A stretch of 64,000 nucleotides of DNA, from assembly GCA_964480915.1 (NCBI GenBank), contig CAYZRS010000005.1:62001-126000 (forward strand), written 5' to 3'. The position numbers and the translations under genes are program-made. Shown here one piece after another: positions 1-8,239 of this stretch (within the stretch, counting starts at the first letter, position 1; each line of letters begins with the position of its first letter). Below the pieces are notes generated by a model. The model was not told where the DNA came from, ran no database searches, and saw only the letters and a list, made by a program, of their open reading frames with translations. Source of the DNA: CAWGCE01 sp964480915. GTDB taxonomy: Bacteria; Planctomycetota; Planctomycetia; Pirellulales; Pirellulaceae.

Positions 1-1
1 A

Positions 2-829
2 ACGGGGCTGAAAAAAGAGCTGTTCGGTTATCTGCCGGGCGGATACGGCCGCATGCTGAAGTCGTTTCATGAGCGACTTGAGCAACGTGGCGTGCAGGTC
101 CGATTGCATGCACAGGTCAAGACGGTCGATCGCGACCCGGCAACGGGAACTCCTTCCGCAGTGGTCGTCGACACCGCAACAGGGCCGCAAGAGTTTGATC
201 GAGTGATCCTGACCGTCCCAAGCAGTCTCGTCTCACGCTTGTGTCCAAACTTATCGGAGACCGAGAAACAATCGCACGAGCAGATCGAATACCAAGGAAT
301 CGTCTGTGGTTCGCTGCTGCTGAAGCGCCCGCTCGCGAATTACTACGTCACGAATATCACCGATGGGCACGTTCCATTCACCGGCGTTATCGAAATGACC
401 GCTCTTGTCGATCCGAAAGAGTTTGGCGGACAGACGTTGGTCTATCTGCCACGCTACTTGCCGGCCGACGACCCCGCCTACGAACTCTCTGACGAAGAGA
501 CCAAAGAACAGTTCCTCGTTGGCTTAGAATCGATGTATCCGAATTTTGATCGCGAAGACGTGTTAGCGTTTCGAATTTCACGAGTTCGCAGCGTCATGGC
601 ACTGTCGACGTTGGGCTATTCGACCAAACTTCCGTCACAAACCACAAGTATTCACGGCGTCGACATCGTGAATTCGGCTCAAATCGTCAACGGCACGCTG
701 AATGTCAACGAGACCGTTCGTCTCGCGGAAGAAGCCGCCAGCCGGCTGATTCAATCGATGGCGTGCCCCATACCCACCGGAAGCAACGACAATGACCAAG
801 CCTTGCGCGAGCGTATCGCTCGATCTTGA
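2..829 (+). CDS. FAD-dependent amine-oxidase-like oxidoreductase (5' truncated by window edge)
   Basis: The reading frame is open from base 2, before the first ATG at 53, so the N-terminal part with the expected GxGxxG dinucleotide fold lies outside the window. What remains resembles the C-terminal substrate/FAD half of protoporphyrinogen-oxidase or amine-oxidase-like flavoproteins: a GYLPGGYGRM segment, a DRVILTVPSS segment, and a closing VDIVNSAQIVNGTLNVNE stretch where the family closes the FAD site. Its stop overlaps the start of the following deacetylase by 38 bases, so the two are probably co-transcribed. In surface-glycan loci such flavoproteins often sit beside deacetylases and glycosyltransferases; the substrate cannot be told from this fragment. 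The family is fairly clear, the role is inference. Confidence 0.8.
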   Translation, partial: TGLKKELFGYLPGGYGRMLKSFHERLEQRGVQVRLHAQVKTVDRDPATGTPSAVVVDTATGPQEFDRVILTVPSSLVSRLCPNLSETEKQSHEQIEYQGIVCGSLLLKRPLANYYVTNITDGHVPFTGVIEMTALVDPKEFGGQTLVYLPRYLPADDPAYELSDEETKEQFLVGLESMYPNFDREDVLAFRISRVRSVMALSTLGYSTKLPSQTTSIHGVDIVNSAQIVNGTLNVNETVRLAEEAASRLIQSMACPIPTGSNDNDQALRERIARS

Positions 830-1742
830 TAACAAATGGTCGTACATGAAAACTCATGGCGATGAGGGGTGGGACTCATTCCCATCCTACTTGGATATCG
901 TCGTACCGCGCGTCCTGGAGTTCCTGAAGCAGCGCGACCTGAAAATCACCTTCTTCGTGGTCGGTCAAGATGCGGCGATCGAAGCCAATCGGCCGGCGCT
1001 GAGTGCACTCGCCGCAGACGGGCATGAAATCGGCAACCATTCGTTTCACCACGAACCTTGGCTCCACCTCTACAGCCAAGCGCAGCTCGCCGAAGAATTC
1101 GATCGTGCCGAAGCGGCGATCGAAGCGGCGACCGGCGAACGAACCATTGGATTCCGTGGACCCGGCTTCAGTTGCCCGCAGACGGTGCTCGAAGAATTGG
1201 CCGAACGTGGCTATGAATATGACTGTTCGAGCTTTCCGACGTTTCTCGGGCCGCTGGCTCGAGCCTATTACTTCATGACCGCGAACCTAAGCCAAGACCA
1301 GCAGCAGGAGAGAAAGCAGCTCTTCGGAAAATTCGCTGAAGGCTTCCGAACACTAACGCCCCATCATTTGAAGACCAAGAATGGTCCCTTGGTGGAAGTC
1401 CCAGTGACCACGATGCCCGTCTTCAAAGTGCCGATCCATCTTAGTTACGTTCAATACCTCGGACGATACTCGACTTGGCTGGCGAAAACCTATTTCTCGG
1501 CCTCACTCGTCATGTGTCGCATTTTCGGCGTCGAACCCTCGATCTTGCTTCATCCACTCGATTTTATGGGCGCCGAAGATGATGGCGATTTAGGCTTCTT
1601 TCCAGCCATGGACGCGTCGGTCGCCGAGAAACTAGAATTAGCCGGGTTCGTCGTCGATCAGCTATGTACTAAATTTGAAGTGCTTACGATGCGTGAGCAC
1701 GTGCACCGTATTCGGCCTCGCATGAAGGCCGCTGCCATCTAA
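792..1742 (+). CDS. Polysaccharide deacetylase (NodB-like, CE4 fold)
   Basis: This 316-residue protein carries the NodB-homology landmarks. An acidic first motif SLDLDNKW (Asp11, Asp13) stands where CE4 enzymes have TFDDG, the metal-binding HSFHH motif (His83 and His87) follows HEIGN, and GFRGPGFS forms the third motif near residue 118. No signal peptide or membrane span is visible, so it probably acts in the cytoplasm or at the inner membrane face, removing acetyl groups from sugars of the nascent glycan. It overlaps the preceding oxidoreductase and is followed 23 bases later by a methyltransferase, which fits an exopolysaccharide operon. The DLD rather than DD motif resembles the deacetylases of exosortase-associated EPS loci; the exact substrate is unknown. 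Confidence 0.88.
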   Translation: MTKPCASVSLDLDNKWSYMKTHGDEGWDSFPSYLDIVVPRVLEFLKQRDLKITFFVVGQDAAIEANRPALSALAADGHEIGNHSFHHEPWLHLYSQAQLAEEFDRAEAAIEAATGERTIGFRGPGFSCPQTVLEELAERGYEYDCSSFPTFLGPLARAYYFMTANLSQDQQQERKQLFGKFAEGFRTLTPHHLKTKNGPLVEVPVTTMPVFKVPIHLSYVQYLGRYSTWLAKTYFSASLVMCRIFGVEPSILLHPLDFMGAEDDGDLGFFPAMDASVAEKLELAGFVVDQLCTKFEVLTMREHVHRIRPRMKAAAI

Positions 1743-1765
1743 ACAAGAGCCGCGAGACCACGACC

Positions 1766-2647
1766 TTGCCTGCCGTCGCAACACTCGAAGAACGAACGGC
1801 CTGCCCTCTTTGTGGCTCCCACTCCGACGTCGTATTCCAATCCGACGGATACCCAATTCGTGATTGCGACGTTTGCCGACACCGATTCGCCGGGTTTCAC
1901 CCGAACGAGGACCATCTCGCTGCCGTCTATGGCGACGATTACTTTTTCGCAGGTGGAGCCGGCTATCCAAACTACCTGAAGAACGAACAGTTATTGCTGT
2001 CCCACGGGCGTCGACTTGCCCGCAAGATCGCTCATTCCATACAGCCCGGATCGATGCTCGACGTTGGCTGTGCGGCCGGGTTCATTCTGAAGGGCTTTCA
2101 ATCGGCCGGTTGGACCGGACAGGGAATTGAACCGAACCGGCGCATGGCTGAATTTGCCGCCGAATATTGCCATACCCGCATCCATGTTGGCAGTCTTGAT
2201 GACGACGATAGCGAAGAGCAGTTTGACCTTGTGACCCTGATCCAATTGATTGCCCATTTCGACGATCCGAAACAGGAAATTGCCGCAGCACTCAGCCGGG
2301 TTAAGCCGGGCGGCTGCTGCCTGGTGGAAACCTGGAATGTTGAGAGCTGGTCGGCTCGCCTGTTAGGCGCGGCCTGGCACGAGTACAGTCCTCCGAGCGT
2401 GCTGCACTGGTTTTCCTTCGATCGGCTGGTAAGTCTGTTTGAGGAACTCGGCTGCCAGCAGTTGGGAGGGGGACGATTGGTCAAATGGATCACTGGCCAC
2501 CACGGCAAATCGCTCGTGGAGAGCAAACTCCCGGTAATCCCAGGCGGGAAATTGGCCGCACCATTCCTCAGATTGATACCCGACAATCTGTCTTGCCCCT
2601 ACCTGTCTGACGACTTAGTCTGGCTGCTGTTTCGCAAGCAATCGTAG
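1766..2647 (+). CDS. Class I SAM-dependent methyltransferase with N-terminal zinc ribbon
   Basis: The product has 293 residues. Two CxxC pairs (Cys13/Cys16 and Cys34/Cys37) form a probable zinc ribbon like that of sugar C-methyltransferases and related EPS enzymes. The SAM motif I MLDVGCAAGF follows near residue 97, and post-motifs sit around EQFDLVTLIQLIAH. The chosen start is TTG at 1766; the first in-frame ATG lies inside motif I and is too late. No strong ribosome-binding site is seen. It lies between a deacetylase and a GT39-type membrane enzyme, so it probably methylates a sugar or glycan intermediate. The methyl acceptor is not determinable from sequence. Confidence 0.83.
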   Translation: MPAVATLEERTACPLCGSHSDVVFQSDGYPIRDCDVCRHRFAGFHPNEDHLAAVYGDDYFFAGGAGYPNYLKNEQLLLSHGRRLARKIAHSIQPGSMLDVGCAAGFILKGFQSAGWTGQGIEPNRRMAEFAAEYCHTRIHVGSLDDDDSEEQFDLVTLIQLIAHFDDPKQEIAAALSRVKPGGCCLVETWNVESWSARLLGAAWHEYSPPSVLHWFSFDRLVSLFEELGCQQLGGGRLVKWITGHHGKSLVESKLPVIPGGKLAAPFLRLIPDNLSCPYLSDDLVWLLFRKQS

Positions 2648-2662
2648 TGTCGATGCTACCGC

Positions 2663-4213
2663 GTGTTTTCGTCAGCAGTCTATTCGGTGAGGCGTTCCAG
2701 CTTGGAGCCAGTCGGCAAATCGAATGAGCGTGTGCCACCGTGGCTATGGGCAGCCGTCCTGCTCGTTGCCTTCGCCGTTCGAGCGTGGGGTGTCTCCGAC
2801 CAATGCTTGACGATGGACGAATGGTATGAAATCAACTTGGCACACCAGAGTGTCGATCGCATCCTTCACGAAGGAGATGGGTTTCCCCCGCTCTACAACC
2901 TACTGCTCAGCGGCGTCATTTCGATTTTTGGAGACGCGGGCGGCCGCTGGATGTCGGTCCTGTTTAGCATGCTCGCGGTTCCAGTCGTCGGCAAGATCGG
3001 TCACTTGCTAGGCGGTCGAAGTGCGGGCGTTTGGTCGGCCTCGATCTTGGCCATCATGCCTTTGAATGTGTGGCACGCTCAGGAAGCACGCGCCTATTCA
3101 CTCATGCTGTTGGCCTCGGCGTTAGCGCTATTGTTTGCGATGAAATTGGCTCAAGACAGTTCATCGCGTCGAGACTGGTTTTGGTTCGGCGCCAGTGTAG
3201 CGTTGGGTATCAACTCTCACTACTTCTTCGTATTTTTTCCAATCGTCTTGGGACTGACGATCCTTGCCTGCCAAGGCAACCAAGTCTGGCGTCCTCTGTT
3301 GCTAACAGCCATCGGCGTCGCGGTGGCGTGCATTCCCCTGTTCTTATTCATTCATAGCGATTTTGCGACTCAGGTCGCATGGCCTGATAAATCGAGCTTT
3401 GGCATGGCAAGCCTCGGTTACACCTATATCAGCCTGCTGCTGAGCTACACCCTTGGCCCATCGCTCCGCGAATTGCACGAGGTGGCCATCAACGACGCCG
3501 CCATGAAAATCCTGCCATTCGTCGTCGTAGGCGGCCTGTCAGCACTTCTAATTTGGTTGGGGGCCGATCATCCCTTCCGCCGGACGAAGCCACTGTGGGG
3601 CCTGCTGGTCGCTCCGGTTGCGGTGGGGCTCGTTTGCAACCTCGGCAACGTCGGCTACCACGGACGATACGTTTGCTGGTGTCATTTGGCTGTCGCGGTT
3701 GCTTTCGGAATCGCGATGGCCCATCGCATTCGCCCTGCCCTTTCCTGGTCCGGGGTGACGATCCTTGGCCTCATATTTTTAACCGCCATTGGCAATCGTC
3801 AGCTGTCGCCTCGCTACCGCAACGAAGAGGCGAACAAAGCGGCCGCCCGCATGCTGAAGTCGGACCCGATCCCCGTGATCGTGATTTCCGGTTACATGGC
3901 GACCGCGCTTCGCTATTACCTTGACGAGGACTGGACCAACGATGAACAGGAATTGACGACTCGTTATCATTCGGACGAGTGGCAGTTGTGGAGAATCAGC
4001 CACTTCGTTTCTCCCGACGATCGCCTGGAAGCGATGCGAGAGGTCCTGAAAGAGATTCCTCGGGAGTCCGAGATCTGGCTTGTTTACGCGCGCCCCTTTC
4101 ATGAAGACCCGACGGGCAAGTTGTTCCAAATGATCGATGAACATTCGTCGCTGAAGCTCGTGGAACGTTTCGCGGGCGTCGACCTTTATTCGGTCACACT
4201 GGGCAGCCAATAA
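2663..4213 (+). CDS. GT39-type membrane glycosyltransferase (ArnT/PMT-like)
   Basis: This 516-residue polytopic protein starts at GTG 2663. After the first membrane segment comes an acidic periplasmic motif, TMDEWYEINLAH, the position of the catalytic Asp/Glu in the GT-C/GT39 fold. The segment NVWHAQEARAYSLMLL matches the HxxEARxY motif of the family. About ten hydrophobic segments follow and a soluble C-terminal part begins near residue 395. Such enzymes move a sugar from a polyprenyl-phosphate donor to an acceptor outside the inner membrane. It is the last gene of the first plus-strand run and ends against a hairpin terminator shared with the convergent chain-length gene. Confidence 0.83.
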   Translation: MFSSAVYSVRRSSLEPVGKSNERVPPWLWAAVLLVAFAVRAWGVSDQCLTMDEWYEINLAHQSVDRILHEGDGFPPLYNLLLSGVISIFGDAGGRWMSVLFSMLAVPVVGKIGHLLGGRSAGVWSASILAIMPLNVWHAQEARAYSLMLLASALALLFAMKLAQDSSSRRDWFWFGASVALGINSHYFFVFFPIVLGLTILACQGNQVWRPLLLTAIGVAVACIPLFLFIHSDFATQVAWPDKSSFGMASLGYTYISLLLSYTLGPSLRELHEVAINDAAMKILPFVVVGGLSALLIWLGADHPFRRTKPLWGLLVAPVAVGLVCNLGNVGYHGRYVCWCHLAVAVAFGIAMAHRIRPALSWSGVTILGLIFLTAIGNRQLSPRYRNEEANKAAARMLKSDPIPVIVISGYMATALRYYLDEDWTNDEQELTTRYHSDEWQLWRISHFVSPDDRLEAMREVLKEIPRESEIWLVYARPFHEDPTGKLFQMIDEHSSLKLVERFAGVDLYSVTLGSQ

Positions 4214-4215
4214 AA

Positions 4216-4246
4216 AACCCTACTGACCGAGCCAGTAGGGTTCTTA
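4216..4246. terminator. Bidirectional hairpin terminator between convergent genes
   Basis: An A-run precedes the arm CCCTACTG (4218-4225). A 7-base loop and the arm CAGTAGGG (4233-4240) follow, then TTCTTA. The stem is 8 bp (10 bp if flanking A/T pairs are counted). It lies directly after the GT39 stop codon and just beyond the 3' end of the minus-strand chain-length gene, so it could stop both transcripts. Confidence 0.8.
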
Positions 4247-4272
4247 TGTTTTGGTCGTTGCTTGGTCGTTGC

Positions 4273-5955
4273 CTAGAACGAATCGACTCCGCTCAAGGCG
4301 CGTTTGGAAGGCAATTTCGGCAGCGTCACCATGATCGGCGTGTCAATTTGCCGCGCCAAATCCTCGGGCGAACGAAGTGAGCTATCGAATATTTCCATCA
4401 GGTAGGCCAGGACCAACGACAGCAAGAAGAAGAACACACTGCCCAGGACCGCCAGCATCATTCGCTTGGGGCTGACGGCTTTGACGACCAACGTCGCCGG
4501 CTGCACGACCTTCACGTTGGAGATGCGCTCACGATCGAGTTCGTGGCTGATTCTCGCCTCTTCCATTTTTTCTGCATAGGTTTGGTAACTCGCTTTGGCA
4601 ACATCGGCGTTTCGCGACAACACTTCGAGATCGGCTTCGTTTTCATTCAGCGAATTGAGCGTTTGGGCCAAGGCCACGCTCTTTTTCGACAGCGCGTCCC
4701 GAACCGCCTCTTTCTCTCTCAGCTCCGATTTCGCAACCAGCAGCCGTTCTTCGATCGCGAGACGCGTCGGGTTAACGGACGTTTTGACTTCCAATCGGTC
4801 GTACGGTTGGTCGTCGTAGACCGATTTTGATTCCTCCATCGCTTTCTTGACCATCTCCACTTCGGGATGACCGGGATAGAATCGCGACACCAAGTTCTTG
4901 TAGCGTACTTCGAGCTCGAAAAGTCGCGTTCGCATCAAGTCGTTGCCTTCATTGGCATTACCCTTGACGCTTTCCGTGACGAGTTGCTCATTCAGCGAGT
5001 CATAATCGGCCTGCAACTCACGCATGCGTTCCCGCACGCCCGCGATCTGTGAATCGACATCAATCGCAGCAGCCGCGATCTTGTCCATTTGCATTTGGAC
5101 CGAACCTCGCTGCCCTTCGATCGACGTAATGCCTGTTCGATTTTTAAAATCTCGCAGCGAATTGCGGGCGTTTTCAAGTTCCTTCTTTTGGACCAACAAT
5201 TGATCTTCGAAGAAAGTAAAGGAGCCATCCGTACGATGCGCCTGGATATGAATGTCTTGGTAATTGGCCAGCATCGAGTTCACAATGTCTTGTGCCAATT
5301 TGGGCGAACAAGCTTTACAGACAATTCCAATCGTCGCCGCCTTCTTGGTCGGTTTTATCTTTACCGAATCCTCAAACCGGCGCATGGCCTTCTCACGACG
5401 TTTTAGCATTTTGTAGTCCAGCGGCTCCGCATCGTCACCCTCTTCGACAACCGTGTGCTTGGAGAAGGATGGGAATTCAATCGCTGGCAACTTCACAAGA
5501 TCTGCGAAGACAAAATTCGTTTCGAAGAATCGGTCCACACCGATGTCGTCAACAACACGCTCGGTGAGCACCCGGCTTTCCAGAATATCAGCAACGGAAT
5601 TGATTTCCGATTCTCGAGTTTCTTGAATCTGAACGTTCTTGCTCGTCGTTGCCGTTGGGTCGAGTGTCAATCCACCACGTCCCAGACTGACGAACAATTT
5701 CCCTTCGGACATATATTTCCGAGGCGCAATCAACAAGACTGACAACAACAGAATCATGGAGACGACGTAGAAGATGGCACATTTAAACCAATGCCGTCTC
5801 AAAGCGGTCACGAATGTTTGGACGATCTCCATCAATTCGTTGGTTTCGTTCACCGGCGGTTGCTTGTGCTGCCGCAGCCGAGCCGTCGAATGCCCGTTGC
5901 CGTTGCCGCTGTTACCGTTACCGTTGCCAATGTTGCCGTTTGATCGACCTACCAT
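4273..5955 (-). CDS. Polysaccharide chain-length determinant (Wzz/GumC-like co-polymerase)
   Basis: The product has 560 residues. An N-terminal Asn/Gly tract (about residues 5-22) precedes a first membrane span near 57-77. A long periplasmic part follows with coiled-coil stretches (about 225-330 and 390-470). A second span sits near 500-522, preceded by a proline-bearing SPKRMM segment typical of Wzz proteins. After the second span only about 38 residues remain (IFDSSLRSPEDLARQI), so the tyrosine-kinase domain of Wzc-type fusions is missing; a kinase-like partner is encoded separately at 9305. It should set polymer length together with the ligase/polymerase gene at 6463. It is the only minus-strand gene in the EPS block, and a promoter candidate lies upstream at 6025-6052. 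Confidence 0.88.
   Translation of the reverse strand: MVGRSNGNIGNGNGNSGNGNGHSTARLRQHKQPPVNETNELMEIVQTFVTALRRHWFKCAIFYVVSMILLLSVLLIAPRKYMSEGKLFVSLGRGGLTLDPTATTSKNVQIQETRESEINSVADILESRVLTERVVDDIGVDRFFETNFVFADLVKLPAIEFPSFSKHTVVEEGDDAEPLDYKMLKRREKAMRRFEDSVKIKPTKKAATIGIVCKACSPKLAQDIVNSMLANYQDIHIQAHRTDGSFTFFEDQLLVQKKELENARNSLRDFKNRTGITSIEGQRGSVQMQMDKIAAAAIDVDSQIAGVRERMRELQADYDSLNEQLVTESVKGNANEGNDLMRTRLFELEVRYKNLVSRFYPGHPEVEMVKKAMEESKSVYDDQPYDRLEVKTSVNPTRLAIEERLLVAKSELREKEAVRDALSKKSVALAQTLNSLNENEADLEVLSRNADVAKASYQTYAEKMEEARISHELDRERISNVKVVQPATLVVKAVSPKRMMLAVLGSVFFFLLSLVLAYLMEIFDSSLRSPEDLARQIDTPIMVTLPKLPSKRALSGVDSF
5888..5942 (-). repeat. Short CCGTTG-type hexamer tract encoding Asn-Gly repeats
   Basis: Within the 5' end of the chain-length gene the plus strand shows repeated CCGTTG/CCGTTA hexamers. 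On the coding strand these give alternating Asn and Gly codons. It is a low-complexity tract that could vary by slippage in steps of two residues without changing the frame. Confidence 0.7.
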
Positions 5956-6462
5956 ATTGCCTACTTCTTGGGAGGAGAATGCCTGAGGGAGGAGGGAGAG
6001 AAGTCGTTGATTTCCGAATTTTTCAGCATAACCGTTTGACTTTCACTGTCAAATGAAATCGCCTTGCGAAGGTGTCCATTCCTAGAAGCCTGTGACAATT
6101 AGGACAAAGCTGTCGGGTGTACCAATTATGGCGAGGGTAAATCACCTGGAGTGACTCGACATTTGGTACGGCCAACGCCAAGACCAACTACAACGAAGAG
6201 GTGGCACATCGCGTACCCATTGGTGAGCAAGCCCGGGTCGGCGACAGCAGCGTCGTAAGTCCCTCGCCGCCACACGGCGGCATGGAATCCACTCGCTGCG
6301 ACGCAGGCGACTGAGGTCGTGGGCACGAAACCAACGAATCATCAGCCCCACCGCTGACGACGGGATGAGGATCGCCTTTTTCTATTCACCCTGACGACAA
6401 GACAGTATTCTGAACAACACTCCCTAGGTCCAAGCGGCAAACCGAGCCAAGAACGTTACACC
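5956..6462. other. 507-bp intergenic region between divergent EPS genes
   Basis: The region holds a minus-strand promoter candidate near 6025-6052 and a GC-rich segment at about 6120-6360. That segment has a perfect 6-bp stem with ACAC loop (GCCGCC 6266-6271, GGCGGC 6276-6281). No convincing protein gene is seen: the short Arg/Trp-rich frames here have no recognisable motif. No clear plus-strand promoter for the ligase gene was found. Confidence 0.6.
6025..6053 (-). promoter_or_regulatory. Sigma70-like promoter with overlapping palindrome, upstream of the chain-length gene
   Basis: On the minus strand TTGACA (6052-6047) is separated by 16 bases from TATGCT (6030-6025), about 70 bases from the start codon at 5955. 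The -35 element is part of a perfect inverted repeat TTTGAC-N7-GTCAAA (6035-6053), which could be an operator. Promoter shape is seen directly; repressor binding is inference. Confidence 0.6.
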
Positions 6463-7836
6463 ATGAGCGAAAGCTATTACGAAGAGACGATACTGATTGA
6501 AAAGCCGCCGAAGACGATGCTCACCGCCAGCGTCATCATGCTTTTGTCGCTGTTTTACTTCGGCCTCGGTAACGACTGGAACACGCCCACAACGGACGTC
6601 GACAACTTCCAAATGGACGAAGCCGATGTTGAAGAACAAGCCGAATCGGGAAAGAGCATTTGGCGGCTTGCGATGTTTGCGATCGGAGCTGTTGGTGGTG
6701 GGCTATTGATCCTACCGAGTGGCCGGAGACCACATATCGGTAACCCATTAAGCATCGCGATGCTGATGTTCATTGGCTGGCTGCTGCTCAGCGTCACCTG
6801 GTCTGACAATCCGACGTTGACATTCCGGCGGGCCATGGGATTCATGTGTATTTTTGCCGGTACATTAGGAGTCGCCAAGCATTTCCCGGCGACGCATGTG
6901 TGCATTTTGGCGGTCGTGTATGGATCGATCGTCATGCTCACCGGAATCGCGGCGGAGGTCGCTCACGGCACCTTTGCCCCTTGGGACGGCAGCTATCGGT
7001 TCGCCGGCACGGCACATCCCAATCAGACGGCGATCCGTGTTTCTGTGCTTTGCATTTGCTCTCTTTGTCTCGCGCGTCACTACTGGAAGTGGCGAGCCTT
7101 CCTGATTCCCATCTGCTGCTGTGCCTTCGCTGTCGTGTTCTTTACGAAATCGCGCACGTCACTCGCGGCGTTGCTGCTGGCGATCGGTACGATCTGGGCC
7201 CTGGACACTTCCAAAACGTTTAAGTTGGGAACGCTGGCCGTTTGCACCCTGCTCTTTTTCCTGGTCGCCGGCGGATTCTTGGCACTGGGCGTGGATAGCC
7301 TGGAAACGTTCGGCGAGGCGGTCTCGATGGGACGCGACGACGGCGATGATCCGTCCTCCTTCACAGGCCGCATCCCCCTTTGGGAATACGCGATCGAGGA
7401 CATTCTCGAACGCCCCATTTTGGGACACGGTATTGGCTCCTATTGGTCGGACGAACAGTTGGAAGACGCGCATCACGAATTGGAATGGGCGTTGCCTGAT
7501 GCTCACAATGGATACATCGAAATATCACTGGCCTTGGGAATCACGGGACTATTCCTCGCCCTGCTGGTGACAGCGCTCGGTATGAAGTCAATCGGCCGCC
7601 AGGAAGTCCGATCATTCGATCGGGGCCTTGCCGCGATCTTTGGCCTGTGCACCTTTGGCTTGCTGAATGCATCCTTCGAGTCGCATATGTCGCAGGCTTT
7701 TAACTTCACTCCCTTCGTCGTGAACTGCGTTTTCTGCCGGCTTGCGTTCTTTCCCGAGCCTCGATTCGAGCGGCAAGAGAACCCAGAAGTCGAATTCCAT
7801 CACGAAGATGTCGCTTGGGAAGCGTCGCTGAATTGA
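6463..7836 (+). CDS. O-antigen ligase / Wzy-like polymerase family membrane protein
   Basis: The product has 457 residues and about 10-12 hydrophobic segments. In the central part HPNQTAIR and the FFTKSRTSLAAL segment (Lys-Ser-Arg) match conserved regions of the WaaL/Wzy_C family. In the large periplasmic loop GRIPLWEYAIEDI, GHGIGSYW and DAHNGYIE contain the conserved Arg and His of that family. The N-terminal 20 residues are cytoplasmic and acidic. It should either polymerise lipid-linked repeat units or ligate the chain to an acceptor; sequence alone does not separate these. With the chain-length protein at 4273 and the flippase at 10059 it completes a Wzx/Wzy-type set. Confidence 0.87.
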   Translation: MSESYYEETILIEKPPKTMLTASVIMLLSLFYFGLGNDWNTPTTDVDNFQMDEADVEEQAESGKSIWRLAMFAIGAVGGGLLILPSGRRPHIGNPLSIAMLMFIGWLLLSVTWSDNPTLTFRRAMGFMCIFAGTLGVAKHFPATHVCILAVVYGSIVMLTGIAAEVAHGTFAPWDGSYRFAGTAHPNQTAIRVSVLCICSLCLARHYWKWRAFLIPICCCAFAVVFFTKSRTSLAALLLAIGTIWALDTSKTFKLGTLAVCTLLFFLVAGGFLALGVDSLETFGEAVSMGRDDGDDPSSFTGRIPLWEYAIEDILERPILGHGIGSYWSDEQLEDAHHELEWALPDAHNGYIEISLALGITGLFLALLVTALGMKSIGRQEVRSFDRGLAAIFGLCTFGLLNASFESHMSQAFNFTPFVVNCVFCRLAFFPEPRFERQENPEVEFHHEDVAWEASLN

Positions 7837-8239
7837 CGATTGCGCTCCCGCATCCGCAACTTCGCACCGCGGCTAGGAAGGCTGCCAAGAGCTTGGCACC
7901 AAGAATGATCCATTTTTTTCTGTGAAACAGTTTCTTCGCTCGGCCGACAATTTTGCCGCGAAACGCCGTTCGCCCAGCTCAAAAAACCCCACTTATGGCA
8001 GTGCAAATCCGGCATGGATGCCCCGCTCGCCCTCTGTCACGGTAACCGGTTCCACAGAACCAAGAATTATTCATCTGGCTCCTTGGCATGACTGGAATAC
8101 GAAGGTCAAAATTTGCCCCGTTTAAAGTGCAATGATCCTTGTTTGGCCAGATATGCCGTCTAGACTGAATGCTCAGCATGGTGAGCTTTCGCCTCATCTC
8201 TCTTTCCCCAGTGCCCCAACCCCCTTTCTCATCCAACCT
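7837..8239. other. 403-bp intergenic region before the sugar transferase
   Basis: Apart from a 7-bp inverted repeat (TGCCAAG/CTTGGCA, 7883-7898) without an adjoining T-run, nothing definite is visible. An open frame runs into the transferase gene from 8132, but its first 36 codons encode a Pro/Ser-rich stretch unlike the family and are judged non-coding. Confidence 0.5.

Noticed and set aside
7883..7898. Inverted repeat after the ligase gene as a terminator
   Set aside because: Loop of only two bases and the T-run lies about 15 bases away, so it does not fit a Rho-independent terminator.
8132..8239. Longer N-terminus for the sugar transferase
   Set aside because: The extra 36 residues are Pro/Ser-rich and unlike the family; ATG 8240 starts the sequence that continues into the recognised domains.
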